A stretch of 21,191 nucleotides of DNA from an uncultured Bacteroides sp. (GTDB lineage Bacteria > Bacteroidota > Bacteroidia > Bacteroidales > Bacteroidaceae). A model generated the notes under the pieces. The model saw only the letters and a list, made by a program, of their open reading frames with translations. It was not told the DNA's origin and ran no database searches. Within the stretch, counting starts at the first letter, position 1, and each line of letters begins with the position of its first letter. Shown here piece by piece: positions 8,001 to 16,237 of the stretch. The translations under genes were made by a program, and so were the position numbers. The stretch is from positions 1 to 21,191 of the forward strand of contig CAAFUN010000118.1 of the NCBI GenBank assembly GCA_900766195.1. The letters are read 5' to 3'.

Positions 8001-10531
8001 AGTAAATCCTTAAAGGATTCACCAGACTGCAACATATTGTCATCCGAGAATAACCGGATTTCGTATGTCAATTCGTTACCAATTCCTATTTTTTCAAGTC
8101 CGACTAATGCTTGGGCAAATACAGCTGCATCACCAGCGTTGAACAAGTTTATTACTAATTTGTCTGTATATGGGTGCGAAGTAGAATAGTTATACAAATG
8201 CCTAACCACTAACTCAAGACTTACGTCGCTATCGATACGTTTGTCTCGTGTTACATTCAGCAGCATTGCAGTATATGACTTCAACTGGCGATAACCAGAT
8301 GTAAAGGTTTCCTGTGGATCGCTATTCGGCTTTGCATAAGCGCCCCATCCATAAGCAAGTTCACCAATATATTGATATGCTTCATTTAGTGAGTTATCAC
8401 TTAAAACTAATGGGGCAATATCCATTGGTAATTGTCCTTGGAAAAGCTTATCTAATTTTCGATACCAAGCTTTCTTATATTTGGGAAAAGCAAGTGTTTT
8501 CTCTTCCCAGTCTTGGTATAACTCATAGAGATTAACAAGCCATGCCAGTCTTAAAGGATGTAGTGGAGAAATAAGCTTCATACTTTGTTTGGAACCATCT
8601 GGCATTTCCACAATGAGAACAATGGTATCCAAATTTTGTGTTGAGATGATGTCATCTCCACTTAATTCTTTTTCAGATTGGTCTCGTAACCATCGATCAT
8701 ATTCAGACAGATAGGCTTTGATTAACCCAATGTTTGTTGTGATATCAAGAGTACAACTAAGACCTTGTTCGTCATCTGCTGATTCCTTTATGATGTTAAA
8801 TAAATCTTCGCGCATAGAAGATAGTTCGTCCGGCATTTCGAGGGTCTTAGCTCCAACAAACAATGGCTTTTGCTCAGCAGTGTCATGTGGGTTCAACAAG
8901 GTTGTATCTGTTGGATTACCGCTTAGGAATGCTTCAATATGACCAAATTCCGTTTCATTTTCAAGAAAGGTTCTTTCTAACTGAATAAGTTTCTTTGGAA
9001 GCTGGATTTGATATGCATAAGCAGGACCAAAGTCAAATTGATATGTGTCGTTTAAATTTCCTGGAACCCATGTGTTTCTATCTGCTCCTGTATCATCAAT
9101 ATCCAAAGGTTCGCCCTTAGCTAAATGAGCAGAGCGATAGTGTATAATTGCTTGAGTGATACTGTTTACCTTAGAACGCTTGTCAACAGTGCCGTCGGTT
9201 TCTACAGTTTCTCCTGTATTGTCGATGGTAAATACATCCGATTCGTTACAATAGGCTACATGCTTTTCCAGACGGTATTGTTCCATCTGTAAATTTGGAT
9301 CTTTCTCCTTTGCATCTAGCCATGATGCCTGTACTCTTTCCTCCTTAAACTCTTTTTGAGTATCAAGAACAATGTTGTTCTCGTCAAGCGCACGAACTCT
9401 TAACATATACTCTCCATCCTCAAACATTTCGTTAGGGATATTGACAGACATCTTTCTTGAAGCACGTTTATTCGTACCAACCTTCGCTTTTTTGATAATA
9501 CCGACTTCTGTAAAGTCATCAATATCTACAAGGGCAATTTCAAAAGAATAAATATCAGGATTATCTTTTGGGGATGGGTCAGTAACTATTGAGAAAGAAA
9601 TTTTTCCTTTCTTTTCAGTCTGAATGCTGAGAATATAGTTTCCGTTATCTTCTCTAATTAGTTCTTTCTTTGCATCCTTACCTGGAGCTAAATCTACGCA
9701 GACTTTAACAGAACTTCCTGTTCCGATAATCCATGGTAACACAGCATAATTGAATTCTGGATGGTTGTCATGAATGTTTTGAAACAAGGAATTTCTATCC
9801 TCAATAGCCGTTTCTGTGGTTAAGAATTTCATCAAATCTTTTTGAACAGAATTTCTTTGAAGCGGTAATGCCGCTATTCTATCAGCTATTGTTAGTGAGA
9901 AATCAGCTAAAGAAGATGATACTTTATCCAGATTGATCATAAATCTTCTCCTGACTGAACTCTCATCTTTGATAAAGTCCTTGTCTGGTAGTAGTCCAAA
10001 TAAATAAAGACCATTTCCCCAAGCTTCTTCACTATATTGGTGCAATTCCAAATAGAGTAGATAGTCAATGGCAACACTACGAGGTGCATCAATCTCCTTT
10101 GTTAGTTCATACAACTGATTCCACAGATATTGTTTTGTCTCAGGAATATCATTAATAAGTTGATAAAAGAACGAATTTTGAAGCTCTGCAACAGATAGAT
10201 TTTGGAATGTAGCATCACCATAAGAGTCCTCAGCAGATGTACGACTGTTTGAAGGTACTAGTATCAGCACAGCCTTTGTTGGGTCATTACGTAGTTCGAT
10301 TAGTTTTGTAGCATGAATAAATTCTTCACCCTTCTCTGATTCCGACAGAATATAAACTGCAAGGTCAGGGTTTATTGAACGAAGCATAGGTAACAATACA
10401 CGTAGCTCATTAAGTGCAAGTCCCGTAATTTTCATACAGTGTCCTGCTTTTGCCTGCTTAAGCTTTGACGAATAAGATTCAACAACATGCTGTACGAACC
10501 TTTCGTAATATAATGATTTAATTGAGTCCAT
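5021..10531 (-). CDS. Giant DptH-like protein: PD-(D/E)XK-type segment + C-terminal HerA/FtsK ATPase
   Basis: With the ATG at 10531 the product is 1836 aa; an in-frame ATG at 10579 would add 16 residues but overlaps the previous gene by 44 bp. The later start gives a 4-nt gap, the same as at the previous junction. The C-terminus holds a HerA/FtsK-type motor: Walker A GVQGAGKS (1476-1483), Walker B FIIFDEAHKY (D1711), then IASQDP and an arginine-rich end. Around residues 320-395 there is a beta-sandwich-like segment. Around 640-660 the motif SPLHPLRLAWL is of the kind I associate with DptH proteins. Around 1115-1190, RADNLVAKID and VEIKCRN (D1144, E1163, K1165) form a plausible PD-(D/E)XK nuclease core. 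An acidic, low-complexity linker (~1290-1420) separates this from the motor. Likely a DNA translocase/restriction component. Confidence 0.8.
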   Translation of the reverse strand: MDSIKSLYYERFVQHVVESYSSKLKQAKAGHCMKITGLALNELRVLLPMLRSINPDLAVYILSESEKGEEFIHATKLIELRNDPTKAVLILVPSNSRTSAEDSYGDATFQNLSVAELQNSFFYQLINDIPETKQYLWNQLYELTKEIDAPRSVAIDYLLYLELHQYSEEAWGNGLYLFGLLPDKDFIKDESSVRRRFMINLDKVSSSLADFSLTIADRIAALPLQRNSVQKDLMKFLTTETAIEDRNSLFQNIHDNHPEFNYAVLPWIIGTGSSVKVCVDLAPGKDAKKELIREDNGNYILSIQTEKKGKISFSIVTDPSPKDNPDIYSFEIALVDIDDFTEVGIIKKAKVGTNKRASRKMSVNIPNEMFEDGEYMLRVRALDENNIVLDTQKEFKEERVQASWLDAKEKDPNLQMEQYRLEKHVAYCNESDVFTIDNTGETVETDGTVDKRSKVNSITQAIIHYRSAHLAKGEPLDIDDTGADRNTWVPGNLNDTYQFDFGPAYAYQIQLPKKLIQLERTFLENETEFGHIEAFLSGNPTDTTLLNPHDTAEQKPLFVGAKTLEMPDELSSMREDLFNIIKESADDEQGLSCTLDITTNIGLIKAYLSEYDRWLRDQSEKELSGDDIISTQNLDTIVLIVEMPDGSKQSMKLISPLHPLRLAWLVNLYELYQDWEEKTLAFPKYKKAWYRKLDKLFQGQLPMDIAPLVLSDNSLNEAYQYIGELAYGWGAYAKPNSDPQETFTSGYRQLKSYTAMLLNVTRDKRIDSDVSLELVVRHLYNYSTSHPYTDKLVINLFNAGDAAVFAQALVGLEKIGIGNELTYEIRLFSDDNMLQSGESFKDLLDPESMVAAEAEVFSQASINRLFPKLRFSLNKVSDFINNHDKYQAHLSFLVNPFAVHTELVRPDELSRSFYLNGVICRNVVNACEEGNSFVWNRYYSNKILPNPVTEFANTEVSIFARLQETVGNLLSSTLEESVPATTLRLKENDMMLLSFVHDCSDWVITFDKNMGPEFYDLPCSDKNDIPYLLDYVPGEETSGVSSFLTTKPTSEIGALMIPLFKEYGVDIENKENFNKILEDVRSVSSSLVMQINSTSRKAFEVMGTTLTKRFLEKKGITKESFLIPIDLHKELFIDLDNDNKERADNLVAKIDSAKKEILFTIVEIKCRNAGYQADELHKKIVEQIENTIFALREHFEIAVDGQDRLDRELKVLELKSFLEFYIKRSVRYGCLDPEIAHNYMVFLSKLADGYTIRFKQLGVIFDFQQIERQKKNYYGDAVIYTMGKPVIDDVLDEESSLNTKKLEELDDAELINFFEPTFLIKENTKGESPKESIKEIAKQETEIHPDSNPDYEIIIPKNSYGNKDDKVEDIAAEPEPKKLDSSSQDVENIKSVSFDDIQEQKNEKSNNDVATEYKIDNNASVVRQDPAEYGYEEPICDVIIGKNDTSPQYGILGKMISNGRRIGLDLNECNTISLFGVQGAGKSYTIGSITEMVLRQFSKVNKLPAPMASVIFHYSDSMDYAPEFTSMVYANDEAGQLAKLKAEYGAEPGSIKDVVLLAPASQLEIRKSEYPDIEVHPIGFDSAELAVKDWMFLLGAMGNDSTYIKELKQIMKSCRYDMSLKNIRQGVSDSDHMSASQRSLAEQKLDFAEEYITDGDKLQQYLKPRRLIIVDLRDEFIEKDEALGLFVVMLNIFSSVTMVDGHSFNKFIIFDEAHKYMNNKELVGSITTAIREMRHKGVSIMIASQDPMSLPTEIIELSSIVVMHRFSSPAWVKHVQKAITPLQTLTATEMASLGSGEAYLWANKATDKAITQRPIKISIRPRVTKHGGDTIQAIKG

Positions 10532-10535
10532 AGTT

Positions 10536-12092
10536 TTACAAGTTATAACGTGGATGAATTTTTTGAAGGATACAAGCATCGCTCATATCTGTGTAGAATC
10601 CAATTTGGCGTAGCTTATTTTTAAATGCATCCATATTGGTTCTAAATGCAGAGTTCATTTCAACATCTGCGTTGGCGAATCGTTTCTCGCCAACTCCATT
10701 GATTATCAATCCATATCGTTGTCTAATACCTTCTGCTAATTCGTCAATAGATAGAGAACGACTCTCATAGAATCCACTAGGAGTCTCCCTTAATACAAGT
10801 ATCTGCACCAATGTTTCCAATAGTTTCGAACCTAATGCTCCGCGTCTTGGGTGACGGTGGGAACGGCTATCAGCTAAAAGCATTGATGGAGAATTTTTCA
10901 TTGAGGTTGAATCTATGAATTCTCTCAGATAGCGATACTGATATCCACCTAGATTAGACTTTTCCAGTACTTGAATAAACATATCGAAATAATCCTTTTC
11001 AGGGAAATACTCCAGCATCTCATTGAAATCATTTTGATCAAACTCTTTTTCTTCATTTACAGGAAGTGAGTTTTTGATGCTATTTAGAGTGGATTCATAG
11101 AATTCGCCTGATTTGTCATTATCTTCTTTCAGGTAACGCAGAGCTTCATCTACATTGCAACCTTTACGCTGTTGGATGATGTCAACCATATATGTAGAAC
11201 GAATATACTTGCCAAATCCATTCTCCATTTTCTCTACGTCTTTACAAGCGTATTGAGCAACATCACTATCAAGGTTGTCTGTCGCATCAACAATCATAGA
11301 CCAATCATCTTCTACATCACGTGTTCCAGCTTCTACCATCTTAGGAAGCAGATATACCACTTTCATAGCATATAACGCCAAGTGCAAGCCACACAATATT
11401 CTTAGATAGTCAATAAATACTGCTCGTGGAAGCTTGTCCTTATAAAGTAAAAGTCGCCTAATATCATCGGTAAACAAATCTGCCTGCTTGGAAAGGAATG
11501 GAAGTGGAATAGCATCCGCTTCTTTATTCATATTCTTTCTTTCACGCAGGTCTTTTGTTATGTAGAGAATTCCCGTTGTATCAACGTCAAGTGCTTCTTT
11601 ACTGATTATGCCACCAGAATTTTTATCCCAACCCTTGCTAAGATATTTAACCAATCCATCCATAACAGCTTTATTGGTTCTTAGCATCAAGTATAATTGG
11701 TCAGAAGCGCGATAGTCACGACAATACTTACTATTCTGAACACGGAAGCTCAATAAGTGTAGTGGTTTCAGAGTAGATACATGTTCTTTTACAACATTTC
11801 CTCTGTTGACCAGCTCTAATAGAGAACTTCTCAACCAGTCTTCTACACCTTCTGGATTGTCTGAGACACCTTTAATCCATCCATCGTTTTCCAAAATGGT
11901 TAAGTTCTCTTTGAGTTTGTCCATCGTGTATTCCTTTCGGTATGCCAGTGTAACAGGTGCTCCGTCGGCGTACATCTTCACAAATAAGTTTGTGAGGACA
12001 CGGTCTAGTTTGACTTGTTTAACGTCAACATAGAATATATCTTTATTTAGGAACGCATTTACTCCAGTTCCTTTCTTTAATTTCAATACCAT
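10536..12092 (-). CDS. Unrecognised 518-aa protein, positional DptG equivalent
   Basis: This 518-aa protein has no P-loop, nuclease or membrane motif I can identify. It is rich in helix-forming, charged sequence, with a winged-helix-like stretch near the N-terminus (EYTMDKLKENLTILENDGWI, ~55-75) and another near the C-terminus (LSIDELAEGIRQRYGLIING, ~447-467) followed by RQIGFYTDMSDACIL. It sits between the kinase/P-loop ATPase gene (4-nt gap) and the HerA-like ATPase gene (4-nt gap). That is the place dptG occupies between dptF and dptH in phosphorothioation-dependent restriction operons. Its role is probably structural, bridging the two ATPases. The link to DptG is positional and unproven. 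Confidence 0.75.
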   Translation of the reverse strand: MVLKLKKGTGVNAFLNKDIFYVDVKQVKLDRVLTNLFVKMYADGAPVTLAYRKEYTMDKLKENLTILENDGWIKGVSDNPEGVEDWLRSSLLELVNRGNVVKEHVSTLKPLHLLSFRVQNSKYCRDYRASDQLYLMLRTNKAVMDGLVKYLSKGWDKNSGGIISKEALDVDTTGILYITKDLRERKNMNKEADAIPLPFLSKQADLFTDDIRRLLLYKDKLPRAVFIDYLRILCGLHLALYAMKVVYLLPKMVEAGTRDVEDDWSMIVDATDNLDSDVAQYACKDVEKMENGFGKYIRSTYMVDIIQQRKGCNVDEALRYLKEDNDKSGEFYESTLNSIKNSLPVNEEKEFDQNDFNEMLEYFPEKDYFDMFIQVLEKSNLGGYQYRYLREFIDSTSMKNSPSMLLADSRSHRHPRRGALGSKLLETLVQILVLRETPSGFYESRSLSIDELAEGIRQRYGLIINGVGEKRFANADVEMNSAFRTNMDAFKNKLRQIGFYTDMSDACILQKIHPRYNL

Positions 12093-12096
12093 AACT

Positions 12097-15000
12097 TTAT
12101 ACGTTTAATGGTTCAATAACGATATGCTTATTCTCATCCAATCGTACAACAGTGAATTTTCTGTTATTCTTTGTCACAAGAATTTCTGAATATGTCTTTG
12201 CTTCAAGCAGATTCTTGAATATCTGTAATTCAATAAATCGGCCTCGTAAGTCATTAACAGAAGGGCTAAATCCTGCTCTAATATATTGCAGCATTTCATA
12301 TAGGTCAAGGCTAACAGTTAGCTGAATAAATGTATCAGTCTTGTGTCTGAAAGTCAAACTATCACTCTCATACTCAATATAATTAGTAAGGTGCTCAGTC
12401 TTATTTACATATAGTTCAAATTCATCCAATGGGAATCTTCTGTAACTTTTTGAAATTGGATCACCTGCGTTAGAACTTGCTAGGAGTAAATAGCCATTTG
12501 TAAGCTGGGCATTGTCACAACCTTCACTGGCAGAAATAGCACAAGCTAAGCTCTGCTTTGTGTTATTTAGAGCCTCTTCGTCTTCTTTAGTAAGTTCTTC
12601 TTCAAATTGACTGGCATAGCGATATGGCAAACGTCGTTTGAAATCGAATGCACCTTCGAAGTATTGATGACGAATGAATGATTTATGACGACTTGTCATC
12701 TGCATTCTTACATCTGATGATTTAACTTCGTATGCAGGAATGATTAGACTGGCATCATTAAAGTCCTTTAATAGAGAACGTGTTCTGTCACTAAATATCA
12801 GATAATTATTATCTTTCTTCGATGTGTAATACAAATCACGATCATAAGAAGGTAGCGCAACACCAGCCAAGTCTGTCTCACGCAAAAGCTTTACTAGTCG
12901 GTCTGATGAAACCAGCAATGGAAGGGCAAAGTCATTATTAGGCCATGTCTCTGGTGCAGTGATGTTGAAATAGTAATACTGCCAATAATATTCAGGGAGT
13001 TTTTCATTCTTTACATATTCAACTAGCTGTTTTACTTCTTCACAAGAGTAATCCCTTGTAAGCATCCATGCAATCATAGAGCGTAGGTCTCTCATTGTAA
13101 TATGTAGCTCACGTTTATATACAATGGTTCTAACCAACCATTCCAAACGATTGATTACTTCATCGCCAGCGCTACTATCTTGGAATGTATCAACATTATA
13201 TTTGATATAGCATCTGTCAGCAATAGGACATCCGGCACATTTTGTCCATATCTCTGGGCGAGTAAGCAATTTAACCTGTTGTGAAAGCAAACTTGGATTT
13301 TTTTCGCTTCGTGCTGTAACGGAGCGTAGATTCAAGTTTATCACCATGAGTCCTGGTAGTAGGTCTGTATGTCCGCCACGATAGAAGTATTCCTCAATAT
13401 TATCTTGTAGCGGGCGTAGGTCTTTTCTTGTTGATAGGAAATCTACCAATCGACCTTCATTGATGGCAATCACACGGCCTTCTGTTGCTTGAGTATAATC
13501 AGATAAATTAAAGAATGGACTGAAAAAATCGGCTAGTACATCGTCATTCGCTTTTTCATCTTCATCTTGAGAACCATCATAGTTTGAACGGAATTTCACC
13601 CCAGATATATCGAATTGTGAACCATTATTTGAATCAAAATCTACTTTATTGGTTCCCTTTCTTTCTATCTGATGAATAAAGGCTGTCTTACCATCACCAG
13701 CGTTACCTGTGATAATAATCAACTTGTATTTCAAGGCCTCAATATCAGGAATTAAAATGTGGTCTAGCTTTGTTTTAGAGTATGTCAATCCATCAAGAAT
13801 ATGTGTCTTGGCTCCAGCACGTGTACCACTGTTACCGTGACGGCTCTGACTATAAAGGCTGTTGATATAATCAACAGGGTCTACATCTGCTTCAATGGTT
13901 TTATTATCGACATTATGTATTGTGAAAATTTTGTTTGTATCCTTCAAAATTCCATCCTTACCGATTGCGTCCAACGCATCCTTCATTTCTTTTGCGTTCC
14001 TGAAACGTTTGTTTTTATCAGTAATGATAGATTTCATAATGAAGGCAGCAATACCATCCGTTAATTTATCATTGTAATTACGGATGTCTGTTGGCTCCAT
14101 GTGAATATTTGGTTTCATACTACTTCCCGGCCATGGATAAGCATGAGTGAATAGCTGATAGAGAGTAATACCGAGAGCAAATGTATCAGCAGAGCAGTCC
14201 CAATCAATTTTGTTCCCTGAAAGTATTAAATCAGGAGCCATATAAGGGAATGTACCACCAAAGGATTTGTCATCGGTTGTGGTAGATATATTGAAATCTA
14301 TCAATTTATAGACTTCACGTTTATGCCACATGATATTGCTTGGCTTGATATCACGATGGAATACTGGAGGTATTTTGTCTTGCATATAAATAAGTGCATC
14401 CAAAATCTGAGTAGCCATCTTGAAAATCTCATCAACTGGCAATCGCAAATCACCATTAACATAATCTTGAAGGTTTTCACCATCAAGGAGTTCCATTAGC
14501 GTATAAAACAATCCTCCGGGCTCTGTTCTGTCGTTATGTTTAAATTCTACAATGTTAGGGTGGTGAAGTTCCTTCAATGCATTAAATTCATTGATAGCAT
14601 TTTCAACAGAGGCATCTCTTTCAAATATTTTAATTGCAAGATATTGTTTCTGCATATCATGCCATACTTTGAAAACCTTGCCAAATCCACCTTTACCAAG
14701 CACATCGTGAAGGGTCATACTAGGAGAAACCTTCATGCCAGATTTCATATCCTTTAGGTACAGAACGTCTTTCTGTTCAGTACGAGTTTTTAACTGTGAG
14801 GCTTGAGTTCTCTGATTTTCTGTCTCTTTTTGAATAACGTCAATCAATTCCTCGGCTGTTTGCCATCTTTCATCAGGGTTGCCAACAATAGTGTGTTTTG
14901 CTATCTCATCCATCCAAGCTGGAAGATCCTTTGAAACTTTGCTAGGTAGCAAGTCGTCTGTAAGTACACCACCCATTGCAGTACTAAATGTTAGTACTGT

Positions 15001-16224
15001 ATCGAAAGGTAACTTACCAGTCATAAGTTCGTAGAATATTACACCAAGAGAGAATATATCGCTTCCGCTATCAGCATCACCATCAATTAATTCTGGTGCA
15101 GTATATGGAGACTTAATATTTGCTTCTGAATTGACTGTGAATTTTAAGTCACTATGTTCAACAAACCATGCCATACCAAAGTTTGCTAGTGCTGCTTTGC
15201 CTCCGTCATACACATAAATATTGTCAGGAGTGACATCTCTATGATATACACCTTCTTTATGAGCAGCTTTTAAAGCATTGGCAATGTCAAGAACTATATT
15301 AATCTTGTCAATTTGCTTAAATGTTTTCTGACGTAGTTTAGAGCGGAGTGAACTTTCATCCTGATATCTGCTGATTTCATAGTAGAATGTTTGTTCCTCA
15401 TTCATTCTACATTCAGTCTTTACAATATATGGAGAATCTCCAATCTTTTTCTGAGCCATATCAGCATTCTGAACTTGGAGCTGAAGGTTCTCCAGTTCCA
15501 TTGGACTCTTGTCTGCAATATCAAGAGGATATTCTCTGATTTTATAGTGTGCGCTCTCAATAAGCTTAGGAACGCAGTGATACTCTGTAAACTCTTCCGT
15601 TTCTTGAAGCTTCTCCAGTATCTTATAGTTGAATATTTCTGTCCTTTCAGCTTTGATTCTTTCAACAGACTGACCTGTCATCAAGTCTGCAAGCCCATTC
15701 TGTAGTGATGAGATTGCATGTTGATTACGACCAACAAGCTCATTATCGGTCAAAAATTCTATAAGGTCATTGTTTAGGGTGAATGTCTGTTTGTAGCACT
15801 CGCATTGTGGATCTAATCCAAACTTTGATTGTTGTGGATTACTAAGCGTTACGAGTGTTATGATTTGACCAAAGTTCCAGTCTGGGTGTTGGTTTTTGAG
15901 CTTTGAAGCAAGGATACGGCTCTTTAATCCTGCTGTTTTATGTGGATTAGCAACTTCTTGTCCACTTCTGAACCAAGCGTAGTCGTCGCCTTCTAGGTTC
16001 CCTCCCCAGTCTTTGTTCTCAATGTGATAAATCGCATGAGGTGCTACCACAATGCAGTCATATTCCCAATATTTCATCACGTGGTTAGGTCCAGTGATGG
16101 CAAAATTACAATTAGGTATGACTATATAATTATTTGGCAACTTCACGCACAGATAGTCTAGCAATCGCTTCTCGCCGGCGTTTACTGGCCCATCATCATG
16201 TTTGGGTTTTCTAAAATCTGCCAT
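12097..16224 (-). CDS. NERD + two kinase domains + P-loop ATPase (PglW-like / DptF-like fusion)
   Basis: This 1375-aa protein has several domains. Residues 1-135 form a NERD nuclease-related domain with E18, D56 and E69-x-K71 in place. Residues ~215-465 form a first protein-kinase fold with HRDVTPDN (328-335) and APE (376-378), but DFG is NFG (N348) and there is no glycine loop, so it is probably a pseudokinase. Residues ~500-755 form a second kinase with all key residues: GKGGFGKV (510-517), K532, E546, HRDIKPSN (623-630) and D643 (DFN). Residues ~780-1375 form an ATPase with Walker A GNAGDGKT (840-847), INEGRL (921-926) and a cysteine cluster CAGCPIADRC (996-1005). The N-terminal half resembles PglW of BREX; the C-terminal half resembles DptF. 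It lies 13 bp after the WG-repeat gene. It is the likely sensor/signalling core of the operon. Confidence 0.9.
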   Translation of the reverse strand: MADFRKPKHDDGPVNAGEKRLLDYLCVKLPNNYIVIPNCNFAITGPNHVMKYWEYDCIVVAPHAIYHIENKDWGGNLEGDDYAWFRSGQEVANPHKTAGLKSRILASKLKNQHPDWNFGQIITLVTLSNPQQSKFGLDPQCECYKQTFTLNNDLIEFLTDNELVGRNQHAISSLQNGLADLMTGQSVERIKAERTEIFNYKILEKLQETEEFTEYHCVPKLIESAHYKIREYPLDIADKSPMELENLQLQVQNADMAQKKIGDSPYIVKTECRMNEEQTFYYEISRYQDESSLRSKLRQKTFKQIDKINIVLDIANALKAAHKEGVYHRDVTPDNIYVYDGGKAALANFGMAWFVEHSDLKFTVNSEANIKSPYTAPELIDGDADSGSDIFSLGVIFYELMTGKLPFDTVLTFSTAMGGVLTDDLLPSKVSKDLPAWMDEIAKHTIVGNPDERWQTAEELIDVIQKETENQRTQASQLKTRTEQKDVLYLKDMKSGMKVSPSMTLHDVLGKGGFGKVFKVWHDMQKQYLAIKIFERDASVENAINEFNALKELHHPNIVEFKHNDRTEPGGLFYTLMELLDGENLQDYVNGDLRLPVDEIFKMATQILDALIYMQDKIPPVFHRDIKPSNIMWHKREVYKLIDFNISTTTDDKSFGGTFPYMAPDLILSGNKIDWDCSADTFALGITLYQLFTHAYPWPGSSMKPNIHMEPTDIRNYNDKLTDGIAAFIMKSIITDKNKRFRNAKEMKDALDAIGKDGILKDTNKIFTIHNVDNKTIEADVDPVDYINSLYSQSRHGNSGTRAGAKTHILDGLTYSKTKLDHILIPDIEALKYKLIIITGNAGDGKTAFIHQIERKGTNKVDFDSNNGSQFDISGVKFRSNYDGSQDEDEKANDDVLADFFSPFFNLSDYTQATEGRVIAINEGRLVDFLSTRKDLRPLQDNIEEYFYRGGHTDLLPGLMVINLNLRSVTARSEKNPSLLSQQVKLLTRPEIWTKCAGCPIADRCYIKYNVDTFQDSSAGDEVINRLEWLVRTIVYKRELHITMRDLRSMIAWMLTRDYSCEEVKQLVEYVKNEKLPEYYWQYYYFNITAPETWPNNDFALPLLVSSDRLVKLLRETDLAGVALPSYDRDLYYTSKKDNNYLIFSDRTRSLLKDFNDASLIIPAYEVKSSDVRMQMTSRHKSFIRHQYFEGAFDFKRRLPYRYASQFEEELTKEDEEALNNTKQSLACAISASEGCDNAQLTNGYLLLASSNAGDPISKSYRRFPLDEFELYVNKTEHLTNYIEYESDSLTFRHKTDTFIQLTVSLDLYEMLQYIRAGFSPSVNDLRGRFIELQIFKNLLEAKTYSEILVTKNNRKFTVVRLDENKHIVIEPLNV

Positions 16225-16237
16225 TATATTTAATATT

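Noticed and set aside
5373..8942. Several plus-strand open frames of 70-140 codons inside the HerA-like gene (for example 7029-7442)
   Set aside because: They lie wholly antisense to a gene with clear domains, have odd serine/leucine-rich composition and no recognisable motifs; they are frame shadows.
10532..10579. A 16-residue N-terminal extension of the HerA-like protein
   Set aside because: It depends on a start lying 44 bp inside the preceding gene, whereas the ATG at 10531 gives the 4-nt spacing seen at the neighbouring junction.
14979..14999. Perfect 9-bp inverted repeat (cagtactaa/ttagtactg) in the kinase gene
   Set aside because: A 9-bp hairpin with a short loop is expected about once by chance in a window of this size, and nothing around it supports a role.
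15391..15705. Plus-strand open frame of 104 codons antisense to the kinase gene
   Set aside because: It overlaps the clearly coding NERD-kinase linker on the other strand and looks like a shadow, not a gene.
5021..16224. A phosphorothioation (Dnd/Dpt) system
   Set aside because: Only the restriction-side resemblance exists. No DndA, C, D or E modification gene is in the window, and a methylase/S pair occupies the modification position.
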